DNA of 60,000 nt from Symsagittifera roscoffensis. Taxonomy: Eukaryota > Xenacoelomorpha > Acoela > Convolutidae. The DNA lies in assembly GCF_963678635.1 (NCBI RefSeq), contig NC_087070.1, positions 44,747,467 to 44,807,466 of the forward strand, given 5' to 3'. The position numbers were made by a program, and so were the translations under genes. Below the pieces are notes generated by a model, which did not search any database, was not told the DNA's origin, and was given only the letters and a program-made list of their open reading frames with translations. Shown piece by piece: positions 9,123 to 18,291 of this stretch. Within the stretch, counting starts at the first letter, position 1, and every line of letters begins with the position of its first letter.

Positions 9123-10040
9123 GTGGAAGTATCGATAGTGGAACTAATAGCCTTGTTCGTGACATTCGGAGCAGAAAATTTCGTGAAAGGACCGGCGATA
9201 CTGCTAACCGATGGAATCCAGAACCTGCGGCTAGACGGACTTCTGACATTGATTGCAATTATCCACGGAAATTTGGGAGGACTGATGAAACTGGCACGTT
9301 GTCCAGAGCAGATGAGAGAGAGAGTGAGGAACTTGGATATGAAGAAATCCACGGACTCGCGGAACAAGATAAGAGACCTGAGACACACTCTTATCCAGTA
9401 TCTCTTACAACAAAATCGCTTTGGAACGGGAGAAGACGAGACGATTGAAAGAGAGGAAGATGTTAGACGACATGTGGGGGGCATGCCGCTGTTAACCGAC
9501 CTGAGTTTGGCTATGAGAACAGATCCCTTGGCGTTGATCAGAGGAGTCACGGAGTTCGTGACAGTGATCTATGGACCAGCAGTCACGTTTGCGTTCCCTG
9601 ACGTTAAGGTGGAAGCATATAGGAGGTCGGTGCTGCACCTGAACCTCATATCGGCAGTGGACGGTAGTACACTGAACTGGTGTGAGCAGCACAAATTGCG
9701 GGAGCTCATGAGTGAAGATCTGTTATTTGCGAAAATATCGGAGCCAGAGATGACGGTTATCAATTTTGACGATCACTTCCGTGATCGCATGGGAGAAGTA
9801 GAAAGAGGACACATCGAGGTGTTTCCAAAGCTTTGGAATCTGAGACCCTATGATAAAACGAATGGTGAAATAACCAGAGTGCCTCGTCTCACCGCTGCAT
9901 ATCACAAAGTGAGAGAAGAGACGAAGGACTGGGGCGATTACAAGAAGCTGCCGGAGGCAATCCCTGAATTCCCTCTGATAAGAAGGATGTTGCTCGGAGC
10001 AGTCTCCGTGGTACAGACTCCTAGATTGGGAGCATTCTAA
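9123..10040 (+). CDS. Polyprotein 2, middle region with possible third SGNH-like repeat (copy A)
   Basis: The frame continues the copy B homology from ALFVTFGAENFVKGP onward. Residues about 140-250 carry an FVTVIYGP strand, an AVTFAFPDVKV strand, an LNWCEQHKLRELMS helix, a VINFDDH strand and a GHIEVFPKLW segment. This order resembles the C-terminal half of the SGNH domain (W-helix, LMD strand, DGIHF...W), but the acid is not conserved. TAA 10038-10040 is private; copy B reads through. Function is unknown. Confidence 0.55.
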   Translation: MEVSIVELIALFVTFGAENFVKGPAILLTDGIQNLRLDGLLTLIAIIHGNLGGLMKLARCPEQMRERVRNLDMKKSTDSRNKIRDLRHTLIQYLLQQNRFGTGEDETIEREEDVRRHVGGMPLLTDLSLAMRTDPLALIRGVTEFVTVIYGPAVTFAFPDVKVEAYRRSVLHLNLISAVDGSTLNWCEQHKLRELMSEDLLFAKISEPEMTVINFDDHFRDRMGEVERGHIEVFPKLWNLRPYDKTNGEITRVPRLTAAYHKVREETKDWGDYKKLPEAIPEFPLIRRMLLGAVSVVQTPRLGAF

Positions 10041-10301
10041 GCCAATAAAAGGAGAGTAGGGAATTTCGTGGGAACGATGGATCCATACTTTGTAGGGAGA
10101 AATGCCGCCGTGTTACAGTACACACGATTTGCATACACGGATCAAGCGACGAGAAGGCGAATAAGCAACGCCGCGACTCCCAAGCCTGGAAGATTTGATG
10201 AGGAATGGAAGGAATTAGGCTTAGCTCCGATGAGGATGAGAGGCAGGACCGAATTGCCTGAAGCCTCATTAATCCTGACCAGTGTGAAAAAGGAGATGTA
10301 A
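10041..10301 (+). CDS. Polyprotein 2, short segment between two stops (copy A)
   Basis: This is the same frame as the pieces on either side, bounded by TAA 10038 and TAA 10299. It keeps MDPYFVGRN, which matches MEPRFIGWN of copy B, and a WSRKKIK-like basic stretch. The TAA at 10299 aligns with a Leu codon in copy B. It is a broken internal part of the polyprotein with no family recognised. Confidence 0.6.
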   Translation, partial: ANKRRVGNFVGTMDPYFVGRNAAVLQYTRFAYTDQATRRRISNAATPKPGRFDEEWKELGLAPMRMRGRTELPEASLILTSVKKEM

Positions 10302-11723
10302 GTGGGAGGAATATTGCAGACGAGAACTTTCCTAGCACCCTTCGGCTGCGAAGAAATCAAAGTGGTCCATGGAGAAGAGGAAGATAAATCGGCCGGTACA
10401 TTGCTCATACCGAGATTCCAGGAAGAAGCCGACAATGACGAACAAGGACCATCGAGCCCGAACAAGGATAAGTCAGAAGGAGATGACGGACAGGGTGGAA
10501 GCCGTCAAACCGAAGAACCCATGCAACAAGATCAAGGTGGTGGGGAAGACGACAGGGCATCGACAGGAGGAACATCCAGCCTGGATTTCAACATCTTCAG
10601 TGATCTTGAGAATAATGCGGATACGTTGGAAACGACTGAGCCAGCAGATGAAGGCATCTCGACACTGGAGCCTCCGTCAGCCTTTATGGAAATGAAACGG
10701 AATTTGCCGGAGAGCAGCTCTCCTGGCAATTCAAGAAATAACGACCAAAGAATCCTCATGGAATCACCTCGGAGGAGAAGAATAGAGGCCTCAGCCAGAG
10801 TAACTTTCTTGGGATCGCTGCCCGAAGAAGAATGGGAAGTACATCACCGAGACCACGAGAGTAGGACGGGAAGCAAACTGGACAGAGTGACGTTTATGGA
10901 AGAAGTCTGGACCGTGGTTCAAAGCTATGGGACCCAGTCCATTCTGACAACGGGTCTCAACCAACCCTTGATGAGAGAAGTACTTGACAAGCTTGATGAT
11001 TGTGAAGGGAGACTGAGTGAGTTGTTGATCGACTCGGCCACTGATGAAAGTGAAGCGAATTCTCCCATCAAGATGACACCGCAGTATGATAAAGGAGAGG
11101 TGGTGTATCTGTCAAGAACCAGGAGAGGGACGATGCGATCAAAGTTAGTGATTGATAAAATCAATGCAATGAAAATGAAGTTAGGCAGCAGAGTGATGCC
11201 AAGGAGAGTCGGAAAGACGAAGGTGGATTCAGAAATATCGATGAAATCTGGTAATTCAGCGAAAAGGAAACGAGTTGAGGAGGTCATGGATTTGGGGCAA
11301 GGTGATTATCAACTGTCTGGCACAGATAAAATGTTAACTGATATAGCGATGGTGCCACCCATTCTCATGGCGGGAATAAAGTTAACAGGTTATAAATCCA
11401 AAAGGAGTGACCGCACTCTGACTGGAGCAACCTTAGAAATGAAAATACTCAGCCAATGTGGAGAGAGCACAATGAAAGACTTCAAGCCATCTCCCATGAA
11501 TCATGGAAAGGGAAGTGTCGCAGAACAACTAATACCAGTGGAATATAACCGACTAAAAGTGTCGGAGACTGTGTCGATAGATGAACCCATCGGTGGATAC
11601 ATGGAGATGTTAGAATACCGAAACTCGGCTAGAGGGTATGTGATGGCCCTGGAAGACGGAAAAGCCATGGAGGGTTATCTGGAAACGATGTTGCAAGGCA
11701 CCACCCTCAAGCAGAAGGCGTAA
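10302..11723 (+). CDS. Polyprotein 2, acidic linker and conserved ESPRRR domain (copy A)
   Basis: Residues 20-130 are acidic and low in complexity, a likely disordered linker. From about residue 148 a conserved block begins (ESPRRRRIE, LPEEEWE, YGTQSI, GLNQPLMREVL) and aligns with copy B at roughly 60% by eye. Residues about 250-330 are basic and could contact nucleic acid. Then comes a segment around MLEYRNSARGYVMA that also matches copy B. TAA 11721 aligns with a Tyr codon in copy B. I do not recognise the fold. Confidence 0.65.
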   Translation: MGGILQTRTFLAPFGCEEIKVVHGEEEDKSAGTLLIPRFQEEADNDEQGPSSPNKDKSEGDDGQGGSRQTEEPMQQDQGGGEDDRASTGGTSSLDFNIFSDLENNADTLETTEPADEGISTLEPPSAFMEMKRNLPESSSPGNSRNNDQRILMESPRRRRIEASARVTFLGSLPEEEWEVHHRDHESRTGSKLDRVTFMEEVWTVVQSYGTQSILTTGLNQPLMREVLDKLDDCEGRLSELLIDSATDESEANSPIKMTPQYDKGEVVYLSRTRRGTMRSKLVIDKINAMKMKLGSRVMPRRVGKTKVDSEISMKSGNSAKRKRVEEVMDLGQGDYQLSGTDKMLTDIAMVPPILMAGIKLTGYKSKRSDRTLTGATLEMKILSQCGESTMKDFKPSPMNHGKGSVAEQLIPVEYNRLKVSETVSIDEPIGGYMEMLEYRNSARGYVMALEDGKAMEGYLETMLQGTTLKQKA

Positions 11724-11768
11724 GGGACTTTAGCGTCGTCCGACATACAAGCAGAAACGATAGAGCAG

Positions 11769-13136
11769 TTGGTGAGCCTTCCATGGAAAGCAGTAGTATT
11801 AAGGTATTTCGAAGAAGAAATGAGGACTACGCCAAGAATACATGCTCTCGTGGCAGTACCTTACGTAAGAACAGAGTTGCAACTCAGGTTCGCCTGGTGC
11901 ATGATGGGACTGACTCGCGAAGAATATGATTCAGAAGAAAGGAAGAGATCAAAAGAGGAGAAGGTTTTCCTTATGACGAACCTGAGGGATCTGATAGTCC
12001 AGGAGGGAGCAGCAGTAGCGTGTGCGAAGCGGAGAGACGCTCTCTGTTTCATTCGATTCCTGATAGAGCAGATTTCAGTACCTGCATTAAACACCTGTGT
12101 TAAAATGTTGAAGGAAGGCGATGAGCGAACGAAAGCCTTATTCTTGCTAGCACTGCTGGATATGCAGCAAAGTAAACCGATGATGGTGAACATGAAAGAA
12201 CCTGAGGAATTGGAACCCATGAAAAAGATAGACGAAATCAGGAGATTCTCAAACAAGGAGCTGAGACTCACTAAAGAATCTATGGGAGCATTGCCGAAAT
12301 CCAGTGAATACTGTGGACCGATCAAGAGGAAATCGTATGGCTATGTAACCGGGATCATAGGGATCGCGTACAACCCTTTCCTGAGTGAAGACATACGCGA
12401 TTGCTTCTTCGATTATGAGCAGGCGGTGTTGCTAAGATTCTGGACGTCCAGAATTGTAACGATTAAAAGCGTTAACAATCCACAGGCCAAATTGGGACTG
12501 GTCTTGGAAGAAGAGGTGACTGCACCTTCAGTACCAAAATCTGATAAAAGAGTGGAGTTTGGGTTGGGATTCTCAGATGAATTACTGAGGACGAGCTTGA
12601 TGGCAGTGTGGGAATTGATGAGGCCATCATGGTGTCCTAGTCCCAACGCTGACTCGATATTGCGAGCGACACAAGACGTGCAGAGGGAACTGAATGCAGA
12701 CTGTAACCTGCGTGATCTCAATATCATATATAATGTGATGATAACGGCCTCTAAAAGCAACGGAGAAGATAAAGTGGAGTTGCCTGGCTGGGGACCAGAA
12801 GACTGGGTCAAACCTGGTAGCTGTCTGGCGGAAGTCTGTGGACTGGAGGGTCACGTTTGTGGAGGTGTGGACTGTGTGAAGACCCTGGAAAAACAACACA
12901 AGCAATTGACGGTATTGTTTGGAAATGTAGTGATGAAGGCAAGAACAGAAACGGAACTGATAGCAGATTGCCATGGAGGAACCGATGTGAATCTAGTGAC
13001 TGCACTAGGATTCTACAGCATGTTTGGTTCTTTAGAGTCAGTATTGAATCTAGAACAGAAACATGAGATGGTCACAGCCATCAGTGTAGAAGTATTCCCA
13101 GGACTTCTGCAGACTGAGCAGAAATACATAGGATAA
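11769..13136 (+). CDS. Polyprotein 2, helical and Cys-containing region (copy A)
   Basis: This is the same frame as the preceding piece, after TAA 11721. It contains the conserved anchors YVRTELQLRFAWCMMG, RRFSNKELR, a YNPF segment followed by DCFFDYEQ, WELMRPSWCPSPNA, and CGLEGHVCGGVDC. The last has CxxxxxxCxxxxC-like spacing that could bind zinc, followed by LIADCHGGTDVNLVTALGF. Copy B keeps all of these. TAA 13134 falls where copy B has a Gly codon in an otherwise matching IG-WREA string. No known family is recognised. Confidence 0.65.
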   Translation: MVSLPWKAVVLRYFEEEMRTTPRIHALVAVPYVRTELQLRFAWCMMGLTREEYDSEERKRSKEEKVFLMTNLRDLIVQEGAAVACAKRRDALCFIRFLIEQISVPALNTCVKMLKEGDERTKALFLLALLDMQQSKPMMVNMKEPEELEPMKKIDEIRRFSNKELRLTKESMGALPKSSEYCGPIKRKSYGYVTGIIGIAYNPFLSEDIRDCFFDYEQAVLLRFWTSRIVTIKSVNNPQAKLGLVLEEEVTAPSVPKSDKRVEFGLGFSDELLRTSLMAVWELMRPSWCPSPNADSILRATQDVQRELNADCNLRDLNIIYNVMITASKSNGEDKVELPGWGPEDWVKPGSCLAEVCGLEGHVCGGVDCVKTLEKQHKQLTVLFGNVVMKARTETELIADCHGGTDVNLVTALGFYSMFGSLESVLNLEQKHEMVTAISVEVFPGLLQTEQKYIG

Positions 13137-13160
13137 TGGAGGGAAGCAATCGAGACGGAA

Positions 13161-14003
13161 ATGAACATCAGACACAGTGAGACTTATTGTAGATCATCAG
13201 GAGCACGATATTTGGTGGGTTCAACATTGGCTCCAATGTGCAAGAGCAGATACCCTGTACATTTCGTAGCTGTGGACGTGAAGAGTACGAGAACGATTGT
13301 GGATCAAGCCTTCTCAGTGCCGAAGTGTGTGAGACTGGCGAGAATGTCCGAGAAGTCATACGAGTTGCTATGTAAGATGTTCTCAGCAGTTCCAGAGAGA
13401 ACCAAAGAAGAATTGGAGTCAATACTAGGAAAGAAGTTCATGGGATATGTGAGCGGGAACTTCAGTGACTTTGAGAAGCAGAAACAGAGAGGATCAACTG
13501 TCACAGATTACAATGCAGTAGATGAGAATGATGAAGTCCACCGAGTGATGATGGAAGTGGAACCATTGCTGGAAGCTTCGGAAAAACGTAATTGGAGGAG
13601 CATCATGTTGACGCATGACGAGTTTCCTTGCCACTGCTTGCTGCAGACCTGGTGGTATCCCAAGCGTAGTAATCTGATGTTGATCTGGGACTCTGGAGAG
13701 CTGCTCTCCATGGGTTTACCAGATTCATCACAGCCCGTAACAATAGTGATAGTGGGAGTTATGATGGCGATACGATGGCTGGAAGCTCATGTGAGAGAAA
13801 ATAACAGACAGGAGGCACCGACGAGAGAACAGTTGCAGAAGTTAGATTGTCTGAAAGATTTAGATCTTTTTGAGACAATGTGCAAAGTTCTAAACATTCC
13901 GATGGAAGTGAAGAAGATATGGGCAAGAAAACGATTGATGCCATGGTTCAGAGCTAACATGACTGCATCGTTGTACGAATATGCGAAAAAGAGTGTACAG
14001 TGA
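13161..14003 (+). CDS. Polyprotein 2, C-terminal region I (copy A)
   Basis: The frame continues that of the preceding ORF after one stop. Conserved anchors shared with copy B are FSVPKCVRLARMSE, HDEFPCHCLLQTWWYPKR, NLMLIWDSGELLSMGLP and RLMPWFRA. The middle is a compact alpha/beta-looking segment with conserved His and Cys (EFPCHC). It ends at a stop after a frameshift near 13990. Function is unknown. Confidence 0.62.
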   Translation: MNIRHSETYCRSSGARYLVGSTLAPMCKSRYPVHFVAVDVKSTRTIVDQAFSVPKCVRLARMSEKSYELLCKMFSAVPERTKEELESILGKKFMGYVSGNFSDFEKQKQRGSTVTDYNAVDENDEVHRVMMEVEPLLEASEKRNWRSIMLTHDEFPCHCLLQTWWYPKRSNLMLIWDSGELLSMGLPDSSQPVTIVIVGVMMAIRWLEAHVRENNRQEAPTREQLQKLDCLKDLDLFETMCKVLNIPMEVKKIWARKRLMPWFRANMTASLYEYAKKSVQ

Positions 14004-14355
14004 ATATCAGCTGGACATTGGAGCAGGAGCTTTTAAGCGAGCTCTCGTGACTCATCGGAATGCAGTGACCACCGCTGTGAAAAGAATTTCCAGGACGAGT
14101 GAACGTAGTGGAAAGGAGAAGGCAGAGATGTTAATGGAAGATTTGGAGAGAAACGTGACGTTGTGTCTCCACAACAGCTTCTGCAGGAACAAAGAATCTA
14201 ACGTGGATCCCCTACCTTGTTGTAAACAGAGGGTAGAAGAGCAGAAGTGTTGGAGGACGGCTTCCAGCAGCGTCAGGATAGCTAACGACGTGTTACAAGA
14301 TACGGAGACTGAGAGTGCAGAGTCAGTATCACAGGAGGAAAAAATGGAGTATTGA
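13981..14355 (+). CDS. Polyprotein 2, Cys-rich C-terminus (copy A)
   Basis: After the shift near 13990 this frame carries the homology QLDIGAGAFKRALVTHRNAV. It then has a conserved cysteine cluster (TLCLHNSFCRNK ... LPCCKQ ... KCW) that could be a small metal-binding module. It ends at TGA 14353-14355, near the position where copy B also ends, so this is likely the natural C-terminus. The last 30 residues are acidic in both copies. Confidence 0.65.
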   Translation: MRKRVYSEYQLDIGAGAFKRALVTHRNAVTTAVKRISRTSERSGKEKAEMLMEDLERNVTLCLHNSFCRNKESNVDPLPCCKQRVEEQKCWRTASSSVRIANDVLQDTETESAESVSQEEKMEY

Positions 14356-14865
14356 CGGCTGACCGAAAAGCAAGATGGAAAAAGAGACAAAAATTAGAAG
14401 AATTTAGAAGTTTTAGAACTTCTAAACGACGAAAGAAGAAGAGAACAAACGAGTAATGAAGAAAAAGCTTAAACTCAGAATTGTTTTATGTGTGTGAAAA
14501 AACTCAAGTGAGAAACCAAGCAACCAAGTTGTAATTGAAAACTTGAAATATTTAGTTGAGTTTTGTAAATGTTGCATTTATAAATTTGCATTTTGATTTT
14601 AGTCGAGTGGCTTTAGAGACACTCACTTACTATTTATTTAGAAAGGCTCAAGTGAAGGAGTATATTTAAATATTCCAGCCTGCATGACTGTTTTTAATCA
14701 GCTAGGAGAACTGATCACTTTGTGGTGACATGGAAGGCTTGAGTAATCTCTCGAAGAGGGAGATTGTTTCATTGTTCTTGCTAACCACCGAGTTTCTTAG
14801 TTTTAGTATTCAGGGCAATAACAAGCAAGATTTCCGAAGGGAGAAGCATAGTAGGATAATTTTAG
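14356..14865 (+). other. 3' untranslated region of copy A
   Basis: This non-coding stretch lies between the polyprotein 2 stop and the LTR. A perfect 10-bp inverted repeat with a 4-base loop lies at 14403-14426 (TTTAGAAGTT, loop TTAG). A purine run GAAGGGAGAAG at 14836-14846, 19 bases before the LTR, is a candidate polypurine tract, though it does not abut the LTR. Parts match the copy B 3' UTR (GAGTTTCTTAGTTTTA). Confidence 0.6.
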
Positions 14866-15294
14866 TGTAACAATCGCCCAAATACTACACAGCGACGGAG
14901 CGTAGAAAAAGTACCTATTAACGACTGGCAGGCGTCAGTTACCTTAATCCTACTCGTTTTTCACCGTCTCGACCTTGCCAGTTGATTTTCTGGTCTGTTT
15001 CGGGCTAAGTAAAAAGTTACTATTTTTAGGCCATCAGTCAAACGACTTTTGATCAGCTTTCGTTTACATGCGAACACAACCACATAGCTGAGTCTCGGAT
15101 CCTCAGACTACGTGATTGCCATTAAAAACACGGCTCGAACAATCTATTTTCATATGTTTTTGTGTGACAGTTCTATATTAAATCCATTGGAGATGGATTG
15201 ACCCTTTCCTTTTCTAGCTACTCATATTCTAAAATATCAAATTATACCGGTGTTAATTTAAAGTTTCACGACATCCAAGTAGCTAAACAGTCAT

Positions 15295-15305
15295 TTTTAT
15301 ATAGT
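15295..15305 (+). promoter_or_regulatory. Candidate TATA box in LTR
   Basis: TTTTATATAGT sits about 430 bases into the LTR and is repeated in the complete LTR near 40076. It is followed about 30 bases on by a mixed sequence where transcription could begin. This is by consensus only; no transcript evidence is available. Confidence 0.3.
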
Positions 15306-15463
15306 CCCTTCACATAAAACAATCTCTGGGGGACCAAGCCTCCGCTCCCGTAATATTCCTGCGATAACGCTCTTATCTCTTCCAATTTGTGTCCCGGGAG
15401 GGTTCCGTGGTATATTCCTTCCCCACTGAAGCTTCCTTCTCCACTAATATCCGCTGATAAGGG

Positions 15464-15492
15464 TCTTATCGTGCTTTGTTGCCACGATAAGA
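15464..15492 (+). repeat. LTR hairpin, 10-bp perfect stem
   Basis: TCTTATCGTG pairs with CACGATAAGA across a 9-base loop. The same hairpin is present in the complete LTR near 40245-40273. It lies downstream of the candidate TATA box, so it could be in the transcript leader or near the polyadenylation region. Confidence 0.5.
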
Positions 15493-15744
15493 GGCTTCGT
15501 GTTTTTCGTCTCTTGTGCGGTTGTTTTTCACACTATTTGGCGTTGTTCTGATTTTTTGTCGTTTTTCGTCAAAATGGCCGTCTTTTTTGTATTTCTCAGA
15601 AATATTCACTTTTCAATCGAAATTTTGAAAATAAAAATTCCAGAATATTCCTACCCTCCTTCGCAATACTTTTTCGTTAATAAGGCCTTTATTCGTTTTT
15701 TCTCGTGTCGCCGGAAGGTTGCGCTGTGTCATCTGGCAGAATGG

Positions 15745-16060
15745 CACATACTCCCCGGACAAGTCCCCATCAATGTCCCTATTGATCGCATAACACCGGG
15801 TTATCGTCAAGTAGTGTTCCAGTTTTCTGTAATCAATCTTACAAATCGCATAAGAAAATGAAATTTATCTACTCCACCTCAACTCACTACGTGTTCACAA
15901 ATGGCATCGTACTACATCTCACTGCCTTTCAACATTTTCACAAAATTTGCACCATGAGGAGTGTCCTAGATAAAATTTCTTTTCTGACTACTTACGTCGT
16001 CTTGCCATAAAATTTCTTTTCGCTCTTTGTGATTAAAAAGTGGGACGTGGCACGGCCACG
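15745..16060 (-). repeat. Truncated 3' LTR of copy B
   Basis: Read on the minus strand, this matches the LTR interior represented by about 37985-38262: the GATGTAGTA-GATGCCATTTGTG block and the GTCCGGGGAGTATGTG block are both present, with moderate divergence. The first 860 or so LTR bases and the LTR tail are missing. The far end meets the copy A LTR at the shared hexamer CACATA (15745-15750). A small perfect hairpin, CGTGGC-ACG-GCCACG, lies at 16046-16060. Confidence 0.7.
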
Positions 16061-16488
16061 CACCCGTTAAAATTAACTTAACTTCACTCACCAAGTATAA
16101 TCAGTTATTTATGCAGTCCTTTCAATATTAAAACTAAGAAACTCTGTGGCTAGGAAAGTTATTGAGTTACCCACCCTTCTCGAGCGAGTTTACTCAAACG
16201 TACCATGTCGCCACACAGTGAAATTGTATCTTACACAGGTTAAAAACTTCAATCGTGTTTAAATAGGTAAACATACTCACCTATGTTCTATATATACATA
16301 CATAAATCGTCATAACTAAAATTTCTTTTTCAACAATTTAACAATTGTAACACACCAAAATCAAACTAAATCAAAACAAAAAGTTTAACAAGTTCAATTA
16401 TCAAAACTTGGTTGATTGGTTCAAGTTTTAGCACACAAAGACAATCAAGTTTTTTCTTTTCTCCTTCTCTTCTCTTCTTTGTTCGTCT
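16061..16488 (-). other. 3' untranslated region of copy B
   Basis: This is AT-rich, non-coding, and lies after the polyprotein 2 stop of copy B. A stretch on the minus strand near 16130-16230 matches the copy A 3' UTR (GAGTTTCTTAGTTTTA and a GAGTAA...CTCGA block). No other feature is seen. Confidence 0.55.
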
Positions 16489-18258
16489 TCACTCCATCGC
16501 TTCTCCATCCTGATCTTCAGCTTCGCTGTCTTCCAATACTTTTTCCAGCATGTCCATGGAGTTGCGGGCCGTGCCCCAACTCTCCTGTTCCAACAGCCTC
16601 GGTTTGCAACAAGGTAGCAAGTCAACATTAACCTTTTGATCCCGGTTCCTGCAAAAGCTGTTGTGAAGACATAGGCTCACATTTCGTTCTAGGTCAGCTC
16701 TTAAGACCTCTTTCTTCTCATCTTCAGTTACACAAGGCGCCCCAGCTACCCGCTTCACCGCCGTGGTGACCGCGTTTCTGTGCGTCAGGGATGCTCTCTT
16801 ATAGGCTCCTGGTCCTATATCTAGCTGGAAAGATTGATAGGCTTCCGTGTTCCTCGACATGTGACGCTTCGCGCGTTCATACATCCACGATGTCATCACT
16901 GCACGGAACCAAGGCATCAATCTTTGCCTTGACCATATTCTTTCAATGGCTTTAGGTATTCTCAGAACCTTGCAGGTGGTCCTGAAAAGATCCAATTCAC
17001 GACTCATCTTCACGTTGCTCAGCTGCTCAGGAGTCGGCACGGCCGTCTCCTGTTCACTTGTGTCCGCGTTAGCCTCCAGCCATCTCACTGCCAGCATGGC
17101 ACTAACCACCACGATTGACACCTGTTGATTCTGATCGGGCAACCCCGTAGAGTACAAATCTTCCACGTCCCATACTAGCATCAGATTCCCGCGTTTGGGG
17201 TACCACAACGTCTGCGCCAGGCAGTGGCAAGGATACTCCCCATGGGTTCTCACTATGTTCCTTCGGGTCCGATACCCTGAGGCTCCCAGCAACGGTTCCA
17301 CCCCCATCAGAATTCTGTGTAAGTCGTCTTTCTCTTCTATGGTGGGGAATTCAGTGGGTAACGCTCCACTCGCTTTCTGTTTCTGGAACTCACTCACATT
17401 GCCTTCGTTTAATCTCAGAAACTCTTCACCCACTACGTCTTGCAACTCGCCTTCAGATCTCTTCGGGACTGCCCGAAAGATCTTTGCCAACAAATCATAT
17501 GACCTCTCCGACATTCTGGCCAACCTCACGCACTTTGGCACAGAGAAAAGTTGGTCAATCAACACCTGCTGTGTTCTCGCATCCATCACCACCATGTGTG
17601 TAGGATATCTACTACTGCAATATGGTGGGGAGCTTGAACCCACCAGATACTTTGAACCAGTAGGTTTATGATAGGCTTCACTATCTTTCAGATTCATTTC
17701 GTTATCCAGAGCTTCTCGCCAGCCTCCGATCTTCTGTTCTGTCTGCAATGCTCCAGGGAATACTTCCACGCTGAGGGATGTCACTAGCTCATGGGCACGC
17801 TCCAGTCGCTCAAGGGATTCAATCGAACTCATGCTACAAAATCCCAAGGCTGTGATCAAATTTACATCCGTCACCCCATGACAGTCCGCGACCAACTCCA
17901 TACCACTCTCATCCGACATGCTCAATCTTCCATACAATCGTGCCAGTTGCCGATGCTGCTCGCTCAGCGTAACCAGGCAGTGTCCCAGGTTACAAACATG
18001 TCCTTCCATCCCACTATGTTGAGCCAAGCATGTGCCTTGCTTTAACCAATTGCTCGATGGACCTTCCTCGGACAGCTCCGTGGATGGGTTGCTCTTCCGC
18101 TTCGTCAACCTCATGGCCAGCAGATGATGTATCATGGCCAGATCATGCAAACTCGCGTCATCATCCAGGTCTAACGTGATATCCGCCGTCATGTCCCAGA
18201 TTAAACCGGCGTTAGGATGAGGACACCAAGAAGGCTTCATGAGTTCCCACATCGTCAC
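16489..18258 (-). CDS. Polyprotein 2, C-terminal region (copy B)
   Basis: This is the longest intact C-terminal piece at 589 codons, and it joins segments split among three frames in copy A. Conserved anchors in order are WELMKPSWCPHPNA, GMEGHVCNLGHC (possible metal-binding cysteines and histidines), LVADCHGVTDVNLITALGF, FSVPKCVRLARMSE, HGEYPCHCLAQTLWYPKR, RLMPWFRA and a terminal cysteine cluster CLHNSFC...LPCCK. The first codon listed is GTG and is only where the frame reopens, 11 codons after the TAA at 18292. It ends with an acidic tail. I do not recognise a family; conservation between two diverged copies shows it was protein-coding. Confidence 0.72.
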   Translation of the reverse strand: MTMWELMKPSWCPHPNAGLIWDMTADITLDLDDDASLHDLAMIHHLLAMRLTKRKSNPSTELSEEGPSSNWLKQGTCLAQHSGMEGHVCNLGHCLVTLSEQHRQLARLYGRLSMSDESGMELVADCHGVTDVNLITALGFCSMSSIESLERLERAHELVTSLSVEVFPGALQTEQKIGGWREALDNEMNLKDSEAYHKPTGSKYLVGSSSPPYCSSRYPTHMVVMDARTQQVLIDQLFSVPKCVRLARMSERSYDLLAKIFRAVPKRSEGELQDVVGEEFLRLNEGNVSEFQKQKASGALPTEFPTIEEKDDLHRILMGVEPLLGASGYRTRRNIVRTHGEYPCHCLAQTLWYPKRGNLMLVWDVEDLYSTGLPDQNQQVSIVVVSAMLAVRWLEANADTSEQETAVPTPEQLSNVKMSRELDLFRTTCKVLRIPKAIERIWSRQRLMPWFRAVMTSWMYERAKRHMSRNTEAYQSFQLDIGPGAYKRASLTHRNAVTTAVKRVAGAPCVTEDEKKEVLRADLERNVSLCLHNSFCRNRDQKVNVDLLPCCKPRLLEQESWGTARNSMDMLEKVLEDSEAEDQDGEAME

Positions 18259-18291
18259 TAGACTGGTTTTTAAGGGACCGTCCCAAGAACC

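Larger units (their letters stand above)
1..15750 (+). mobile_element. Giant Ty3/Gypsy-like LTR retrotransposon, copy A (5' part outside window)
   Basis: This copy reads from inside reverse transcriptase through RNase H, integrase, a macro-like domain, a spacer, a second polyprotein of about 2970 codons, a 3' UTR and a truncated 3' LTR. Copy B on the opposite strand has the same order, so this is one family with two coding blocks. The frames carry private stops and frameshifts: TAA 1644, a shift near 1690, TGA 2029, shifts near 3395 and 3577, TAG 5500, TAA 6088, shifts near 8065 and 9120, TAA 10038, 10299, 11721 and 13134, and a shift near 13990. The copy is therefore dead. The internal length exceeds that of ordinary Gypsy elements (usually 5-7 kb in all), because of the second coding block. 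The right end breaks inside the LTR at 15750. Confidence 0.9.
14866..15750 (+). repeat. Truncated 3' LTR of copy A
   Basis: It begins TGTAACAATCGCCC directly after the 3' UTR and matches the complete LTR at 39647-40531 almost base for base, with scattered single differences. It breaks off at ATGGCACATA, 885 bases into a 2118-base LTR. An ORF inside it (15499 onward) also occurs in the other LTR copies, but there is no sign that it is a gene. Confidence 0.88.

Noticed and set aside
1-15750. An alternative genetic code or systematic readthrough to explain the in-frame stops
   Set aside because: TAA, TAG and TGA all occur, at different places in the two copies, mixed with frameshifts. Host-type frames (PAQR3-like) use normal stops.
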